A DNA stretch of 64,000 nt, from NCBI GenBank assembly GCA_026708325.1, contig JAPOVC010000020.1, positions 62,001 through 126,000 of the forward strand, given 5' to 3'. The notes below the pieces were generated by a model, which saw only the letters and a program-made list of their open reading frames with translations, had not been told where the DNA came from and did no database searches. Both the position numbers and the translations under genes were made by a program. Shown here in pieces: positions 30,825 to 40,310 of the stretch. Positions within the stretch are counted from its first letter, which is position 1. Each line of letters begins with the position of its first letter. The stretch comes from Anaerolineaceae bacterium. GTDB lineage: Bacteria; Chloroflexota; Anaerolineae; Aggregatilineales; Phototrophicaceae.

Positions 30825-32014
30825 AAGGGCGGCGCTCCCTGCAGGGCAGGAACGCGATAGGGATAACGGTCGCGCCAGCGCTGCATCGCCTCCCGCAGTC
30901 GATCGGGCTGCAGCTCCACGCCAATGCCCGGTCCCTGCGGTACGCGTATGCTGCTGCCGCTCTCCAGCACAAAGGCCGGCTCGGTAATGTCGGGGTCATA
31001 GTAACGCGAGGTGGCCGAGATGTCGCTCGGCAGGGTCACTCCTGGAAGTGACGCGAAAGCCAGGTTGGCCGCGCGACCCACACCGGTCTCCAGCAGGCCG
31101 CCGATCCACAGCGGGACTTCATGATCCACGCAGAATCGATAGATCGCCAGGCTTTCCGTATAGCCGCTGACGCGGGCCGGCTTCAGGTTGATGATGCGGC
31201 AGGCGCCGAGTTCGATCGCCAGGCGAGCGTCGTTGACGCTGTGGATGCTTTCGTCCAGACAGATGTCGCTGGTCATGGCAGGCTGCAGTTTGCTGTGTTC
31301 GTAAATGTCGTCCCAGGCGAGGGGCTGCTCGACCATCAGGAGGTTGAATTCATCCAGCTGCCGCAGGTGCTCCGCATCCGCGAGCGTGTAGGCGCTGTTT
31401 GCATCCAGCATCAGCGTGGTGTCCGGCAAGGCCGCGCGTACGCCGCGCGCCAGTTTCAGGTCCCAGCCCGGTTTGATCTTGAGTTTGATGCGGCCGTAGC
31501 CTTCTGCCAAACGCTTTTCGATGATGCGCAGCGTATCTGCCACGGTCGCCTGGATACCGATGCTAACTCCAACAAGAGCCCGCTCGCCGGGCTCGTGGCC
31601 CGCCGGCAGGTAACGCGCAAAGAGTTGCGCCAGGGGCAGGTCGTTGCGTCGCGCAAGGGCGTCCCAGACGGCGGCCTCCAGCCCGTGTTTGGCCAGGGGA
31701 TGGCCACGCACCTGGGCCAGCAGTGGCGGAATCGCCGTGGCACTGTCCACAGTCTTGCCAAGGACACGCGGGACCAGGAACTCCTGCAACACGTGCAGCG
31801 AGGTGCCCATCGTTTCGGCGCTGTAGCCCGGGTTGATCTCCGCCGAGGTCTCGCCCCAGCCGGTGACGCCCTCTTCCGTATCCAGGCGGACGAGAAGGGC
31901 CGCCTTGAAGGGTTCATTGCCGAAGCTGGTGCCCAGGCGTTCCACGAGCGGCAGGGCCAGCGGATACACCTGGACCGAGCGTATGGTGATGGCCTTGAGA
32001 CCGGCTCTTGTCAA
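30821..32014 (-). CDS. menC: N-succinylamino acid racemase / o-succinylbenzoate synthase family enolase
   Basis: A 397-residue enolase-superfamily enzyme. The KxK pair is in RIKLKIKPGWD, metal ligands in LMLDANSAY, MVEQPLAWDD and CLDESI, and the second catalytic Lys in INLKPARVSGY. OSBS and N-succinylamino acid racemase share this scaffold. No menaquinone gene is nearby, while a GNAT acyltransferase is fused by a TTGA overlap upstream; that neighbour favours the racemase role. Start is TTG at 32014 with GGGAGG upstream. Confidence 0.85.
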   Translation of the reverse strand: MTRAGLKAITIRSVQVYPLALPLVERLGTSFGNEPFKAALLVRLDTEEGVTGWGETSAEINPGYSAETMGTSLHVLQEFLVPRVLGKTVDSATAIPPLLAQVRGHPLAKHGLEAAVWDALARRNDLPLAQLFARYLPAGHEPGERALVGVSIGIQATVADTLRIIEKRLAEGYGRIKLKIKPGWDLKLARGVRAALPDTTLMLDANSAYTLADAEHLRQLDEFNLLMVEQPLAWDDIYEHSKLQPAMTSDICLDESIHSVNDARLAIELGACRIINLKPARVSGYTESLAIYRFCVDHEVPLWIGGLLETGVGRAANLAFASLPGVTLPSDISATSRYYDPDITEPAFVLESGSSIRVPQGPGIGVELQPDRLREAMQRWRDRYPYRVPALQGAPPL

Positions 32015-32892
32015 GGTTCGCCCTCCCTTGCCACTGGCGCGCTAACATAAAACAGTCGTTCCCTGCCGTCCAGAGTCCCGCGGACGCAGTCCTGCAACAC
32101 GTGGCCGGCGGCGAACAGGGCCCTCAGGGCCGTGCGCAACTGTACACGCCACTCGTCCGCGAGGCAGGCATCGCGACGCAGCAGGGCCGGGAAGTCCCGG
32201 GGCAACTCCAGCAGCGCCGGACCCTCAGTCGGCGGCGCGTCAAGCCCCCCGGGACGCGGCAGTCCCCTTTCGTCATAAACGGCCGGGTTCAGGGTGGGCG
32301 CGCCGGAGCTGAACAGGGCCCCGATATCCGTGTCGGGACATTCGCCGGCCACCAGCGCGCATACGCGTTCGCTGTCCAGACACCAGTCGACCTGCAGGCG
32401 GTCCGGGCTGCCCTTGTCGGCCAGTCCCCCCGCACCCGCCGGCCCGAAATAGTCTTCGCAGAAGCGCGTCGCCCGTGCGCCCAGGCGATGCAGGTTCAGC
32501 CAGGCGTTGGCCGCCAGCAGCGGGTCAAAGGTCCAGCGCACCAGGGAGATTCCCTGGGACAGCGCGCGTTCCCGTTGCGCCAGTTTGAGACGTCGGGCCA
32601 ACCCGCGCTGGCGCCAGTCCACGTGCACCACCATGCGCTTGGACAGCAGGTAGGGACTACTCATCCCGGGTGCGACGGGCGAAAGCCCGGGCATGCCCAC
32701 CAGAATGGCGACCAGTTGGCCCCCCTGACGCTCGAAGGCCCCCAGCACGTGGCCGCCATGTTGTGCGATCGTGAGGAGCATGTGGCCCGGCACGACGGCC
32801 CCGGGGCGGGACCCCCAGTAGCTGCGTTGCAGGTCGACGGCGGCCTCCATATCCTGCAGCGTATGCAACAGACGAATGTCCTGCTCCCTCAC
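32011..32892 (-). CDS. GNAT-family N-acyltransferase
   Basis: About 293 residues, like the predicted GNAT family that accompanies OSBS/NSAR racemases. The acyl-CoA loop is VHVDWRQRGLARRLKLAQ. The frame is open far upstream, but the GTG at 32892 overlaps the SDR stop (GTGA) and directly precedes the conserved start of the domain (REQDIRLL), so it is taken as the start. In Geobacillus an analogous GNAT succinylates D-amino acids before racemisation; the same role is inferred here. Confidence 0.78.
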   Translation of the reverse strand: MREQDIRLLHTLQDMEAAVDLQRSYWGSRPGAVVPGHMLLTIAQHGGHVLGAFERQGGQLVAILVGMPGLSPVAPGMSSPYLLSKRMVVHVDWRQRGLARRLKLAQRERALSQGISLVRWTFDPLLAANAWLNLHRLGARATRFCEDYFGPAGAGGLADKGSPDRLQVDWCLDSERVCALVAGECPDTDIGALFSSGAPTLNPAVYDERGLPRPGGLDAPPTEGPALLELPRDFPALLRRDACLADEWRVQLRTALRALFAAGHVLQDCVRGTLDGRERLFYVSAPVAREGEP

Positions 32893-33848
32893 CCCGGGAC
32901 TCCCCGTGGATGGGGACGCAGAGACGATTGAAGGAGTCTGCGCCAGCCGTGGTCCCGTTGCCAGTGCAGCAGGCTGTCTTCCAGACGCCTGGGCCGCACG
33001 CCGAAGTTCGTCCAGGCGTTCCCCAGCCCGGTTACCCGGCTTATGGCCAGAAGGTCCAGCATCTGGGGGTTCAGCATGACGCGTGGCAATACGCGGCTGT
33101 AGAGCACGGCCATGCGACGCAACAGCCAGGGCGGCACGGAGACGAGCAATCGTGGCATGTTCCACAGGCGCATCAGGGTGCGCAACAGGTCGCGCAGGGA
33201 GATGTACTCCGGCCCGCCGATCTCCAGCAGGTGGTCCACCAGGGCGATACGGTCGAGACAGGCGGTCAGGGCCTGCACCAGATCATCCACGTGGATTGGC
33301 TGCAGGACAACCTCGCCCTGGCCAGGCATCGCAAAGAAAAGGGGGTTGGCCCGTAGCGACAACAGCATGGCGTTGATGAAGGAATCGTCTTCGCCAAAGG
33401 CCATCGCGCTGCGTACGATGGTCCAGGCCAGACCGCTCTGGCGCAGGGTGTTCTCCACCGCGCCCTTCACCTGCAGCAGGGGCCAGGCGGCCTCGCGGGC
33501 GGCGCCGAGATGACTGAGCGTGATGATGCGTCCCACCCGCGCCGCGCGGGCTGCGCGCACCAGGTTTCGCGCGCCGGCGACCTCGTAGCGTTGCAGGTCG
33601 CGCGTTCGGCCCCACCACTGGGCGCTGGCCAGGTGGAATACCACGTGAACGCCGGTGACCGCGCGATACAGCGATTCTTCGTCCAGCAGGTGGCCGCCCG
33701 CCAGTTCCGGCCGGGGCAATCCGGCATGCGTCAGGCTGGCCACGTCCCTGCCCGGTGGCACCAGACAGCGCACGGCCAGACCCTGACCAAGCAATTGCGC
33801 CACGAGATGACGGCCTACAAAACCCGACGCACCGGTAACCAGAATCAT
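32889..33848 (-). CDS. NAD(P)-binding SDR, NDUFA9-like
   Basis: A 319-residue atypical short-chain dehydrogenase with MILVTGASGFVGRHLVAQL at the N-terminus, the form seen in complex I NDUFA9-like and NmrA-like proteins. The active-site YxxxK is not obvious. ATG at 33848 has GGAGAGG upstream; a TATACT box (33877-33872) may be its -10. First gene of the minus-strand run down to proC. Function unknown; a quinone- or lipid-related role is a guess from the family. Confidence 0.8.
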   Translation of the reverse strand: MILVTGASGFVGRHLVAQLLGQGLAVRCLVPPGRDVASLTHAGLPRPELAGGHLLDEESLYRAVTGVHVVFHLASAQWWGRTRDLQRYEVAGARNLVRAARAARVGRIITLSHLGAAREAAWPLLQVKGAVENTLRQSGLAWTIVRSAMAFGEDDSFINAMLLSLRANPLFFAMPGQGEVVLQPIHVDDLVQALTACLDRIALVDHLLEIGGPEYISLRDLLRTLMRLWNMPRLLVSVPPWLLRRMAVLYSRVLPRVMLNPQMLDLLAISRVTGLGNAWTNFGVRPRRLEDSLLHWQRDHGWRRLLQSSLRPHPRGVPG

Positions 33849-33979
33849 CGGCCTCTCCGCGCCCGGACGGCAGTATAGCACAGGGCCCCGCTTGCAGGCA
33901 GACGGGCCTGGCTGTGTTATAATCGGTCACTGACCTGGCGAAATCGCCAGCAAATTCCGGGTCGGGCTGGAGGGTAGCG

Positions 33980-35242
33980 ATGGGAGATCGCCGTCGGGTC
34001 GTTGTGACCGGGATGGGAATCATTTGTCCGACCGGCAACGACGTCGAGGAAGCCTGGAGTAACGCCCGCAACGGGGTGACGGGCATCGACACCATCACCA
34101 GTTTTGATACCAGCGGGCTGGATAACCATTTTGCCGGTGAAGTGCGCAACTTTGATGCCAGGGCCTTTCTTGGCCGACGCGAGGTACGCCGCACGGACCG
34201 CGTGACTCATCTGGGCCTCTATGCGGCGCAGCAGGCCATCGAAGACGCCGCCCTCGAAGTGACCGAGGAAAACCGTTACGACGTCGGCTGCGTGATGGGC
34301 TCCGGAATCGGCGGAATCGGCTCGCTCTTTGAGAGCATTCGCCAGTTTCTCGAGAAAGGCGCCAGCAGCGTCAGTCCCCTCATGGTCCCCATGATGTTGC
34401 CGGACAGCCCCTCCGGCAAGGTCTCGATGAAGTGGGGTCTGCGCGGGCCAAACTTCGCCATATCAACCGCCTGCGCCACCGGCAACAACAGTATCGGTGA
34501 GGCGGCCGAAATCATCCGGCGCGGGGCCGCCACCGCCATCCTCGCCGGCAGCAGCGAGGCCGCCCTCAGCGCCATTACCATCGCCAGTTTCAACAACATG
34601 CGCGCCATCTCGCGGCGCAACGACGAGCCGAAACGCGCCTCAAGGCCCTTCGACGTCGATCGCGACGGTTTCGTGGTGGCCGAAGGCGCCGCCATGCTCA
34701 TGCTGGAAGACCTCGACCACGCGCTGGAGCGCGGAGCCAACATTCATGCCGAAATCCTGGGCTACGGCCATACCTCGGACGCCTTCCACATCACGGCGCC
34801 GCTGGAAACCGGCGAAGGCGCCGCCACGGCCATCATCCAGGCGCTGGAGAACGCCGGTCTGGCAGGTTCACAGATCGACTACATCAACGCGCACGGGACC
34901 AGCACGCCGCTCAACGACGTCAGCGAGACCTGCGCCATCAGGCACGCCTTTGGCGACGACGCCGGGGACATCCCGATCAGTTCGACAAAATCGGTGACGG
35001 GTCATCTGATGGGCGCCGCCGGTTCGGTGGAAGCCGTCTTCGCCATCAAGGCCATGCAGGACAATTTCATCCCGCCCACCATCAATCTGGACAACCAGGA
35101 CCCCGATTGCGACCTGGACTACACGCCCAACCAGGGCCGCAGCAAAACTCTGGAGCGCGTGATGAGCAATTCCTTCGGCTTCGGCGGTCACAACGCCGTG
35201 CTGATCTTTGGCGACTACAACCCCAATGGCGACGCACGGTAA
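33980..35242 (+). CDS. fabF: 3-oxoacyl-ACP synthase II
   Basis: A 420-residue elongating condensing enzyme of fatty acid synthesis. Catalytic Cys in STACATGNNSIG, His in NAHGTSTPLND and His in KSVTGHLMGAAG. A consensus TATAAT lies at 33918-33923 but no -35 has good spacing. Overlaps fabH by 17 bp. Confidence 0.95.
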   Translation: MGDRRRVVVTGMGIICPTGNDVEEAWSNARNGVTGIDTITSFDTSGLDNHFAGEVRNFDARAFLGRREVRRTDRVTHLGLYAAQQAIEDAALEVTEENRYDVGCVMGSGIGGIGSLFESIRQFLEKGASSVSPLMVPMMLPDSPSGKVSMKWGLRGPNFAISTACATGNNSIGEAAEIIRRGAATAILAGSSEAALSAITIASFNNMRAISRRNDEPKRASRPFDVDRDGFVVAEGAAMLMLEDLDHALERGANIHAEILGYGHTSDAFHITAPLETGEGAATAIIQALENAGLAGSQIDYINAHGTSTPLNDVSETCAIRHAFGDDAGDIPISSTKSVTGHLMGAAGSVEAVFAIKAMQDNFIPPTINLDNQDPDCDLDYTPNQGRSKTLERVMSNSFGFGGHNAVLIFGDYNPNGDAR

Positions 35243-36452
35243 CGGTCGCGACCCACGCCTGCTACCCGAACCCCAGGGGGCGTACGCCCACGTCGTCGGC
35301 TGGGGCATGGCCGTGCCCTCCCAGGTGCTCACAAACCAGGACCTGGCCGCGATTGTCGAGACCAGCGATGAGTGGATTCGCACCCGTACCGGCGTAAGCG
35401 AGCGACGCATCGCCGCCAGCCATGAATCGACGGCGTCTCTGGGGCTGCGCGCCGCGCGCAACGCCCTGGAAGTCGCCAACATCCTGCCGCTGGAACTCGA
35501 CCTGATCGTCGTCGCCACCTCCACGCCCGACAACGTCTTTCCCAGCACCGCCAGCCTGATCCAGGACCAGCTGGGGGCCACCCGCGCCGGCGCCTTTGAC
35601 CTCAGCGCCGCCTGCGCCGGTTTCGTCTACGCACTAAACATGGCCGCCCAGTCCATCCGCAGCGGCAGCATCGAGAGCGCGATCGTCATCGGCGCCGAGA
35701 CGATGAGTCGCATCATCGACTGGCGCGACCGCGGCACCTGCGTGCTTTTCGGCGATGGCGCCGGCGCCGTCGTGCTCAAGGCCAGCGAATCGGACGGGGG
35801 CATTCGTTCCGCCGTACTGCGTTCCGACGGCTCCGGCCGGGACCTGTTGATCCTGCCGGCCATGGCCAGCCCGGAGAGCCAGCAGCCTGGGGCGGCGCCG
35901 GTTGGCGCCCGTCTCGACAAGCTGCAGATGAACGGGCGCGAGGTCTATCGCTTCGCCACGCGCATTGTGGGCGAAAGCATCAGCCAGGCGCTGGAAAAGG
36001 CGCAACTGGACATCGCTGATCTGGCCCTCGTCGTGCCCCATCAGGCGAATTTCCGCATCATCGAGGCCGCGGCCCGCAATCTCGGCGTCTCGCCCGATAT
36101 TTTCGTCAGCAACCTGGAACGCTACGGCAACACCTCGGCCGCCTCGATTCCCATCGCCCTCTGCGAAGCCATCGACGCCGGTCGCATAGAAGAAGGCGAC
36201 CACATCGCCTTTTGCGGCTTTGGCGGCGGCCTGGCCTGGGCCTCCATGGTGCTCACCTGGACAGGGCGCGAGACCGGGGAGCCGCGCCCGCTCGGTCGCC
36301 AGCGGCGCCAGTTGACTTACGCCAGGGCCGGCTGGCGACGCCGCGTGCGCGACTGGGAGCGACAGATGGACGACCTCGTCAGCAGCCTGCACCCGCGTCG
36401 CGGCCGCCTGCGCCGACTGCGTCGCCGCTTTGAACGGCAACGGCTGGAATAG
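35226..36452 (+). CDS. fabH: 3-oxoacyl-ACP synthase III with basic C-terminal tail
   Basis: Initiates fatty acid synthesis from acyl-CoA and malonyl-ACP. Cys in LSAACAGFVYAL, His in VVPHQANFRI and Asn in ERYGNTSAASIP complete the triad. The ATG at 35226 lies inside the end of fabF. The normal domain ends near WASMVLTWTG; about 65 residues follow, very Arg-rich (for example RGRLRRLRRRFERQRLE), not part of ordinary FabH. The tail may bind membrane, ACP or nucleic acid; unknown. Ends 4 bp from the convergent peptidase gene. Confidence 0.93.
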   Translation: MATHGNGRDPRLLPEPQGAYAHVVGWGMAVPSQVLTNQDLAAIVETSDEWIRTRTGVSERRIAASHESTASLGLRAARNALEVANILPLELDLIVVATSTPDNVFPSTASLIQDQLGATRAGAFDLSAACAGFVYALNMAAQSIRSGSIESAIVIGAETMSRIIDWRDRGTCVLFGDGAGAVVLKASESDGGIRSAVLRSDGSGRDLLILPAMASPESQQPGAAPVGARLDKLQMNGREVYRFATRIVGESISQALEKAQLDIADLALVVPHQANFRIIEAAARNLGVSPDIFVSNLERYGNTSAASIPIALCEAIDAGRIEEGDHIAFCGFGGGLAWASMVLTWTGRETGEPRPLGRQRRQLTYARAGWRRRVRDWERQMDDLVSSLHPRRGRLRRLRRRFERQRLE

Positions 36453-36456
36453 AGCT

Positions 36457-37188
36457 TCAGCGGCGTCGCTGCGCCATACTGATGTAGTAGAGCAATTGCA
36501 GCACAGCCGTCAGAGCCGCGGCCACGTAGGTCAGCGCGGCGGCCCGCAACACCGCGCGCGTGCCCCTTTCATCGCTTGTCGACTGCATTAGGCCCGCCTG
36601 CCGCAGCAGAATCATACCCCGGCGGCTGGCATCGAATTCGACCGGCAGCGTCAGAATGCTGAAAAGCACCACCAGACCAAAAAATGCGATTCCCAGCCAG
36701 ATCAGACCCACCAGGTTGATCAGAAGACCCGCAAAAATGAGGCCGAAGGCCAGTTGCGGCCCCAGACTCACCGCCGGCAGCAGGGCGGAACGCATCTGAA
36801 TCAGTGGCGACCTGACTTCATGTTGCCAGGCATGACCCAGTTCGTGGGCGACCACGGCCATGGCAGCCACCGAGGGGCGGTCCGCCGTTTCGGCGGAAAG
36901 GCGCACGGTATGGCTGCGCGGATCGTAGTGGTCGCCAAAAGCGCCCGCGCCCCGCTCCACCCGCACGCCGGCTGCCGCAGCGCTGCGCTGCGTCGCGCGC
37001 TCGAAACGCACGTCGCCGACCTCGGTCCGGCGAATGATTTGTTGCGCGATGGCCCGGCCGGTCAGTCCGGCGCTGTTGCGCTGCCGCTGCCACTTGCCGA
37101 AGGTGGAGCGCACGTAGCCCTGGGCCAGCAGGGAAATGAGCATCGTCGGTAACAGAACGAACAGCAGGTAGTTGGAATCGAAAAACAT
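36457..37188 (-). CDS. Membrane zinc metallopeptidase, YugP family
   Basis: A 243-residue protein with an N-terminal membrane segment, the zinc site VVAHELGHAWQHE at about residue 115, and three further hydrophobic segments. Matches the YugP/DUF neutral zinc metallopeptidase pattern. Substrate unknown. Last gene of the long minus-strand cluster, 94 bp after the preceding gene. Confidence 0.87.
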   Translation of the reverse strand: MFFDSNYLLFVLLPTMLISLLAQGYVRSTFGKWQRQRNSAGLTGRAIAQQIIRRTEVGDVRFERATQRSAAAAGVRVERGAGAFGDHYDPRSHTVRLSAETADRPSVAAMAVVAHELGHAWQHEVRSPLIQMRSALLPAVSLGPQLAFGLIFAGLLINLVGLIWLGIAFFGLVVLFSILTLPVEFDASRRGMILLRQAGLMQSTSDERGTRAVLRAAALTYVAAALTAVLQLLYYISMAQRRR

Positions 37189-37282
37189 GGACCGTCGCTT
37201 TCACCCCCGCGGGGGACCTACTCCAGGCGATGCAGCCCCCAGCATAGCCTGGCCAACGTAAAAACTGCGTAAACGCGGTGCA

Positions 37283-38071
37283 TCAAATGCCCCGCGGCGT
37301 GGGCGTGGGCAGGGGCTCGCTCAGATAGATGTTGACGCTGCAGGAAGGCCCCGGTGCATTGTAGATGTCGAAGACCGACAGGCGAAACTGGTATACCCCT
37401 GGCAGGTAAAAGGCCGGGACGAACTGCCCCAGAACGGAACGCTGGAGCACCGGCTGCGTGTGGTCGCCCAGCGGCGCAAAACTGCCGCCGGTGGAGGGGC
37501 CGCGGATCTCGAAGCGGTAAAAGGCGAAATTATCCATGAAGGCCGTGCCGACGACGGAGATTGGCTCAAACACACGCATGCCGTTGGCGGGGACCTGCAG
37601 CATCGCGCCAGCCTCGTTGCAGCCGACGAATGGCGGCGCATTGGGAACAATGGTGCCGACCGGCGTGGGTGTCAGGGTAGGCGTCGCCAGCACGCGCAAC
37701 GCCGGGTCGTCGGGCGTCAGGTTGACGCCACTGGCGTCAATTTGCGCCTCGCTGCTGAAGCCAGGCACCGGCGTGTTGAACTGACCGTCGGAAACCCTGC
37801 GAACCGGCGCGAAAGCGCCGGCGTCGCGAATGGCGGGGGCCACCACGACCAGCACGCCCAGGATGATCAGGGACACTTCCAGCAACAGCAGCAGAGCGGC
37901 CCAGGCGTCGCCGCGGGCCCGCCGCGCCAGTTCCTGTTCCAGTTCGAAATGCGTCGCGCGCAGGCTGCGTCGCGCCCGCAGGAGGCGTCGCAGGGTCAGC
38001 AACAGGCCCAGCGCGAGCAGTATAAACAGGCCGGGCGCCAACTGCTCGACAAGAAAGACGACGCGGCTCAT
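37283..38071 (-). CDS. Unknown membrane-anchored protein
   Basis: A 262-residue protein not assigned to a family. Hydrophobic segments at about 8-27 and 56-80 flank a short Arg-rich stretch. A Pro/Thr linker (TPTLTPTPVG) leads to an extracytoplasmic beta-rich domain ending SEPLPTPTPRGI. The start overlaps the punA stop by 4 nt, so it is co-translated with the nucleoside phosphorylase, which may be incidental. Confidence 0.7.
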   Translation of the reverse strand: MSRVVFLVEQLAPGLFILLALGLLLTLRRLLRARRSLRATHFELEQELARRARGDAWAALLLLLEVSLIILGVLVVVAPAIRDAGAFAPVRRVSDGQFNTPVPGFSSEAQIDASGVNLTPDDPALRVLATPTLTPTPVGTIVPNAPPFVGCNEAGAMLQVPANGMRVFEPISVVGTAFMDNFAFYRFEIRGPSTGGSFAPLGDHTQPVLQRSVLGQFVPAFYLPGVYQFRLSVFDIYNAPGPSCSVNIYLSEPLPTPTPRGI

Positions 38072-38907
38072 GCCAGATCGCGCAGGACTCCACGCAGAAC
38101 GGTCGTCAGTCGGGGCACCAGATGCGCGCCGGCCTCGAGCACTTCCTCATGGCTGGCCTCCTGGTCGCTGTTCACCTCGTCGATGGCCACGTTGGTGATG
38201 CCGGAACAGGCCAGCACGCGAATGCCGGCGTGGCGGGCGACCACGACTTCGTGGGCTGTGGACATGCCCACGGCGTCGGCGCCCATGGTGCGCAGCATGC
38301 GGATCTCGGCCGGCGTCTCAAAATTGGGCCCGGACACGCAAACGTAGACACCCTCACGGAGCGTGATGCCCGCCTCATCCGCCACCCGCAGGGCGCGACT
38401 GCGCAGGTCGCGGTCGTAGGCCTGGGACATACCCGGGAAGCGCGGGCCAAAGCTTTCGTTGTTGGGCCCGGTGAGCGGGTTGGCGCCGGACATGCCCGGC
38501 AGATTGATATGGTCGTTGAGCAACATCAGATCGCCGGTCTGCCAGTCCGGTCTCAGGCCGCCGGCGGCGTTGGTGAGTACCAGGATTTCGATTCCCAGTC
38601 GAATCATGACCCGCACCGGGAAGACGATCTGCTGCGTCGTATAGCCCTCGTAAAAGTGCACGCGCCCCTGCTGCGCGACCACCGTCTGGCCTTCCAGCAG
38701 ACCCAGCACGAGATTGCCGCTGTGGCCTTCCACCGTGGAATGTGGCCAGCCAGGCAAGTCATGGCTGCTGATGACGTCGCGACGCTCCAGCGCGTCGGCA
38801 AGACCCCCAAGGCCCGAGCCCAGCACAAGCCCAATTCGCGGACGATGCCCGCTGCGCGAGCGAATGATATCGGCCGCCACGTCGTAGGGGGACTTGTGTT
38901 CATCCAT
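38068..38907 (-). CDS. punA: Purine nucleoside phosphorylase
   Basis: A 279-residue trimeric-type PNP that splits guanosine and inosine to base and ribose-1-phosphate. Phosphate loop LVLGSGLGGLAD, VEGHSGNLVLG, and the block LTNAAGGLRPDWQTGDLMLL are family signatures. It supplies free purine bases, fitting the xanthine dehydrogenase-type hydroxylase 1.4 kb upstream in the same direction. Confidence 0.94.
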   Translation of the reverse strand: MDEHKSPYDVAADIIRSRSGHRPRIGLVLGSGLGGLADALERRDVISSHDLPGWPHSTVEGHSGNLVLGLLEGQTVVAQQGRVHFYEGYTTQQIVFPVRVMIRLGIEILVLTNAAGGLRPDWQTGDLMLLNDHINLPGMSGANPLTGPNNESFGPRFPGMSQAYDRDLRSRALRVADEAGITLREGVYVCVSGPNFETPAEIRMLRTMGADAVGMSTAHEVVVARHAGIRVLACSGITNVAIDEVNSDQEASHEEVLEAGAHLVPRLTTVLRGVLRDLA

Positions 38908-38938
38908 GCTTGCGCTGCTCCCGTGTCTCGCAGCCGGC

Positions 38939-40288
38939 TCAGGACAGGCCGGCCAGCCTGCGTTCGCGGCGGTAATCGTCCGGTGTATCCACGTCGCTCA
39001 ACACACAGTCGTTGGCAACCTCGACCAACGCCAGGTCCGGTCGATGACGGCGCAGCACCTCTCGCGGCGCCGCCCCTTCGGGCAACTCCAGAACGTCCTG
39101 CCAATAGCGTCGCTCAAACAGGATCGGGTGACCCCGCCGCCCGGCATGCACCGGCGCGACGATCCCGCCGCGTCCCTCGGCCCATGCCATCAGCACCTGA
39201 TTGATCACTCGCGGCGTGATCCGCGGTTGATCGCCCAGCAGGACCAGCGCCCCGCCGATGTGCGCCGGTAACGAAGCCAGACCTGCCTTGAGCGAGGAAA
39301 GTATTTCGCCCGTGGCGTGGCGCGGGTTGTGGACGGTGTTGACCGCGAATTTGCGCGCCAGGCGCCCGGTTTCCGCCGCACAATGCCCGGTCACTACGAG
39401 GATATGGCTGACGCGCGCCAGCAGCAACTGCATGATGACGTGCTCCAGGATGGTGCTGTCCTCGGCCCAGGGCAACAGCATTTTGGGCTGTCCCATTCGG
39501 CTGGACAGCCCCGCCGCCAAAATGATGGCGGCTACCGGACGCTGCACCTCGTGGACTGGGTCGCTGCCGCGCACCGAGCCAATGGCCACGCGCTCCACCC
39601 GTGGCGCTCGCAAAATCAGGCGGGCGATCAGACGGGCCCGCGCCCGCTGGATGCCCTGCGCGCGCACCTGGTTGAGCAGGACGGCCACGCGCGCCCTGTC
39701 GGGAACGCGCGCCAGCCCCAGACGAGGGTCGCGCATCACCTGGGCGACCCAGGGCGATTTCACGCGTTGTCCCTCATTGAAGCCGTAACGCGCCATCATG
39801 GCCTGCGGGTTGTAGACGTGGGCGTTGTCCAGGGGCTGCCCCAGCACGCTGACCGAAGCCATCGGCACCACCAGCGACGTCTCGGGAGGAATGCGGGGTT
39901 GACCGGCGCAGGGCGCCTTGAAGGGCAGGCCTTCGGCGTCGTCCGCCTCCACCAGCAAAACGTCCGAATCGACGCTGTCGAGCAGAGCGGAGACGAATTC
40001 CGGCGGCGGCCCGCTGACGCGCCCGCCGCGGATGCGATCGTAAATGAACACCATACCGGCCTCATCCAGCGCCAGGGAGAGCATGCCGCGCCCCTCGCCG
40101 GGGGTCAGGGCCCAGGGCATAAGTTCCAGTTCATCCGCGGCGATGCCGCTGGTCGTGGTCGCGGCGACGCGCCAGCCCTGCGCGACGAGTTCATGCCCCA
40201 GATTGATGAGCGCGCTGGTCTTGCCGCCCGCGCCAATGAAGCTGACCACGTCACCGCGGACGATTCCCAGCGCCTGCTGCAGTTTCAT
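38939..40288 (-). CDS. Fused YqeC-like protein and MocA-type molybdopterin cytidylyltransferase
   Basis: A 449-residue two-domain protein. The N-terminal half (1-235) has FIGAGGKTSALINLGHEL, the P-loop of YqeC, an accessory factor linked to molybdenum hydroxylases. The C-terminal half (about 248-449) opens with AAIILAAGLSSRMGQPKMLLPW, the nucleotidyltransferase motif of MocA. MocA converts Mo-molybdopterin to the cytosine dinucleotide cofactor used by XDH-family enzymes. In E. coli the two are separate neighbouring genes; here they are fused and follow the Mo subunit by 22 bp. Confidence 0.9.
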   Translation of the reverse strand: MKLQQALGIVRGDVVSFIGAGGKTSALINLGHELVAQGWRVAATTTSGIAADELELMPWALTPGEGRGMLSLALDEAGMVFIYDRIRGGRVSGPPPEFVSALLDSVDSDVLLVEADDAEGLPFKAPCAGQPRIPPETSLVVPMASVSVLGQPLDNAHVYNPQAMMARYGFNEGQRVKSPWVAQVMRDPRLGLARVPDRARVAVLLNQVRAQGIQRARARLIARLILRAPRVERVAIGSVRGSDPVHEVQRPVAAIILAAGLSSRMGQPKMLLPWAEDSTILEHVIMQLLLARVSHILVVTGHCAAETGRLARKFAVNTVHNPRHATGEILSSLKAGLASLPAHIGGALVLLGDQPRITPRVINQVLMAWAEGRGGIVAPVHAGRRGHPILFERRYWQDVLELPEGAAPREVLRRHRPDLALVEVANDCVLSDVDTPDDYRRERRLAGLS

Positions 40289-40310
40289 GGCCGGGTGGAC
40301 CGCTGCCGCT

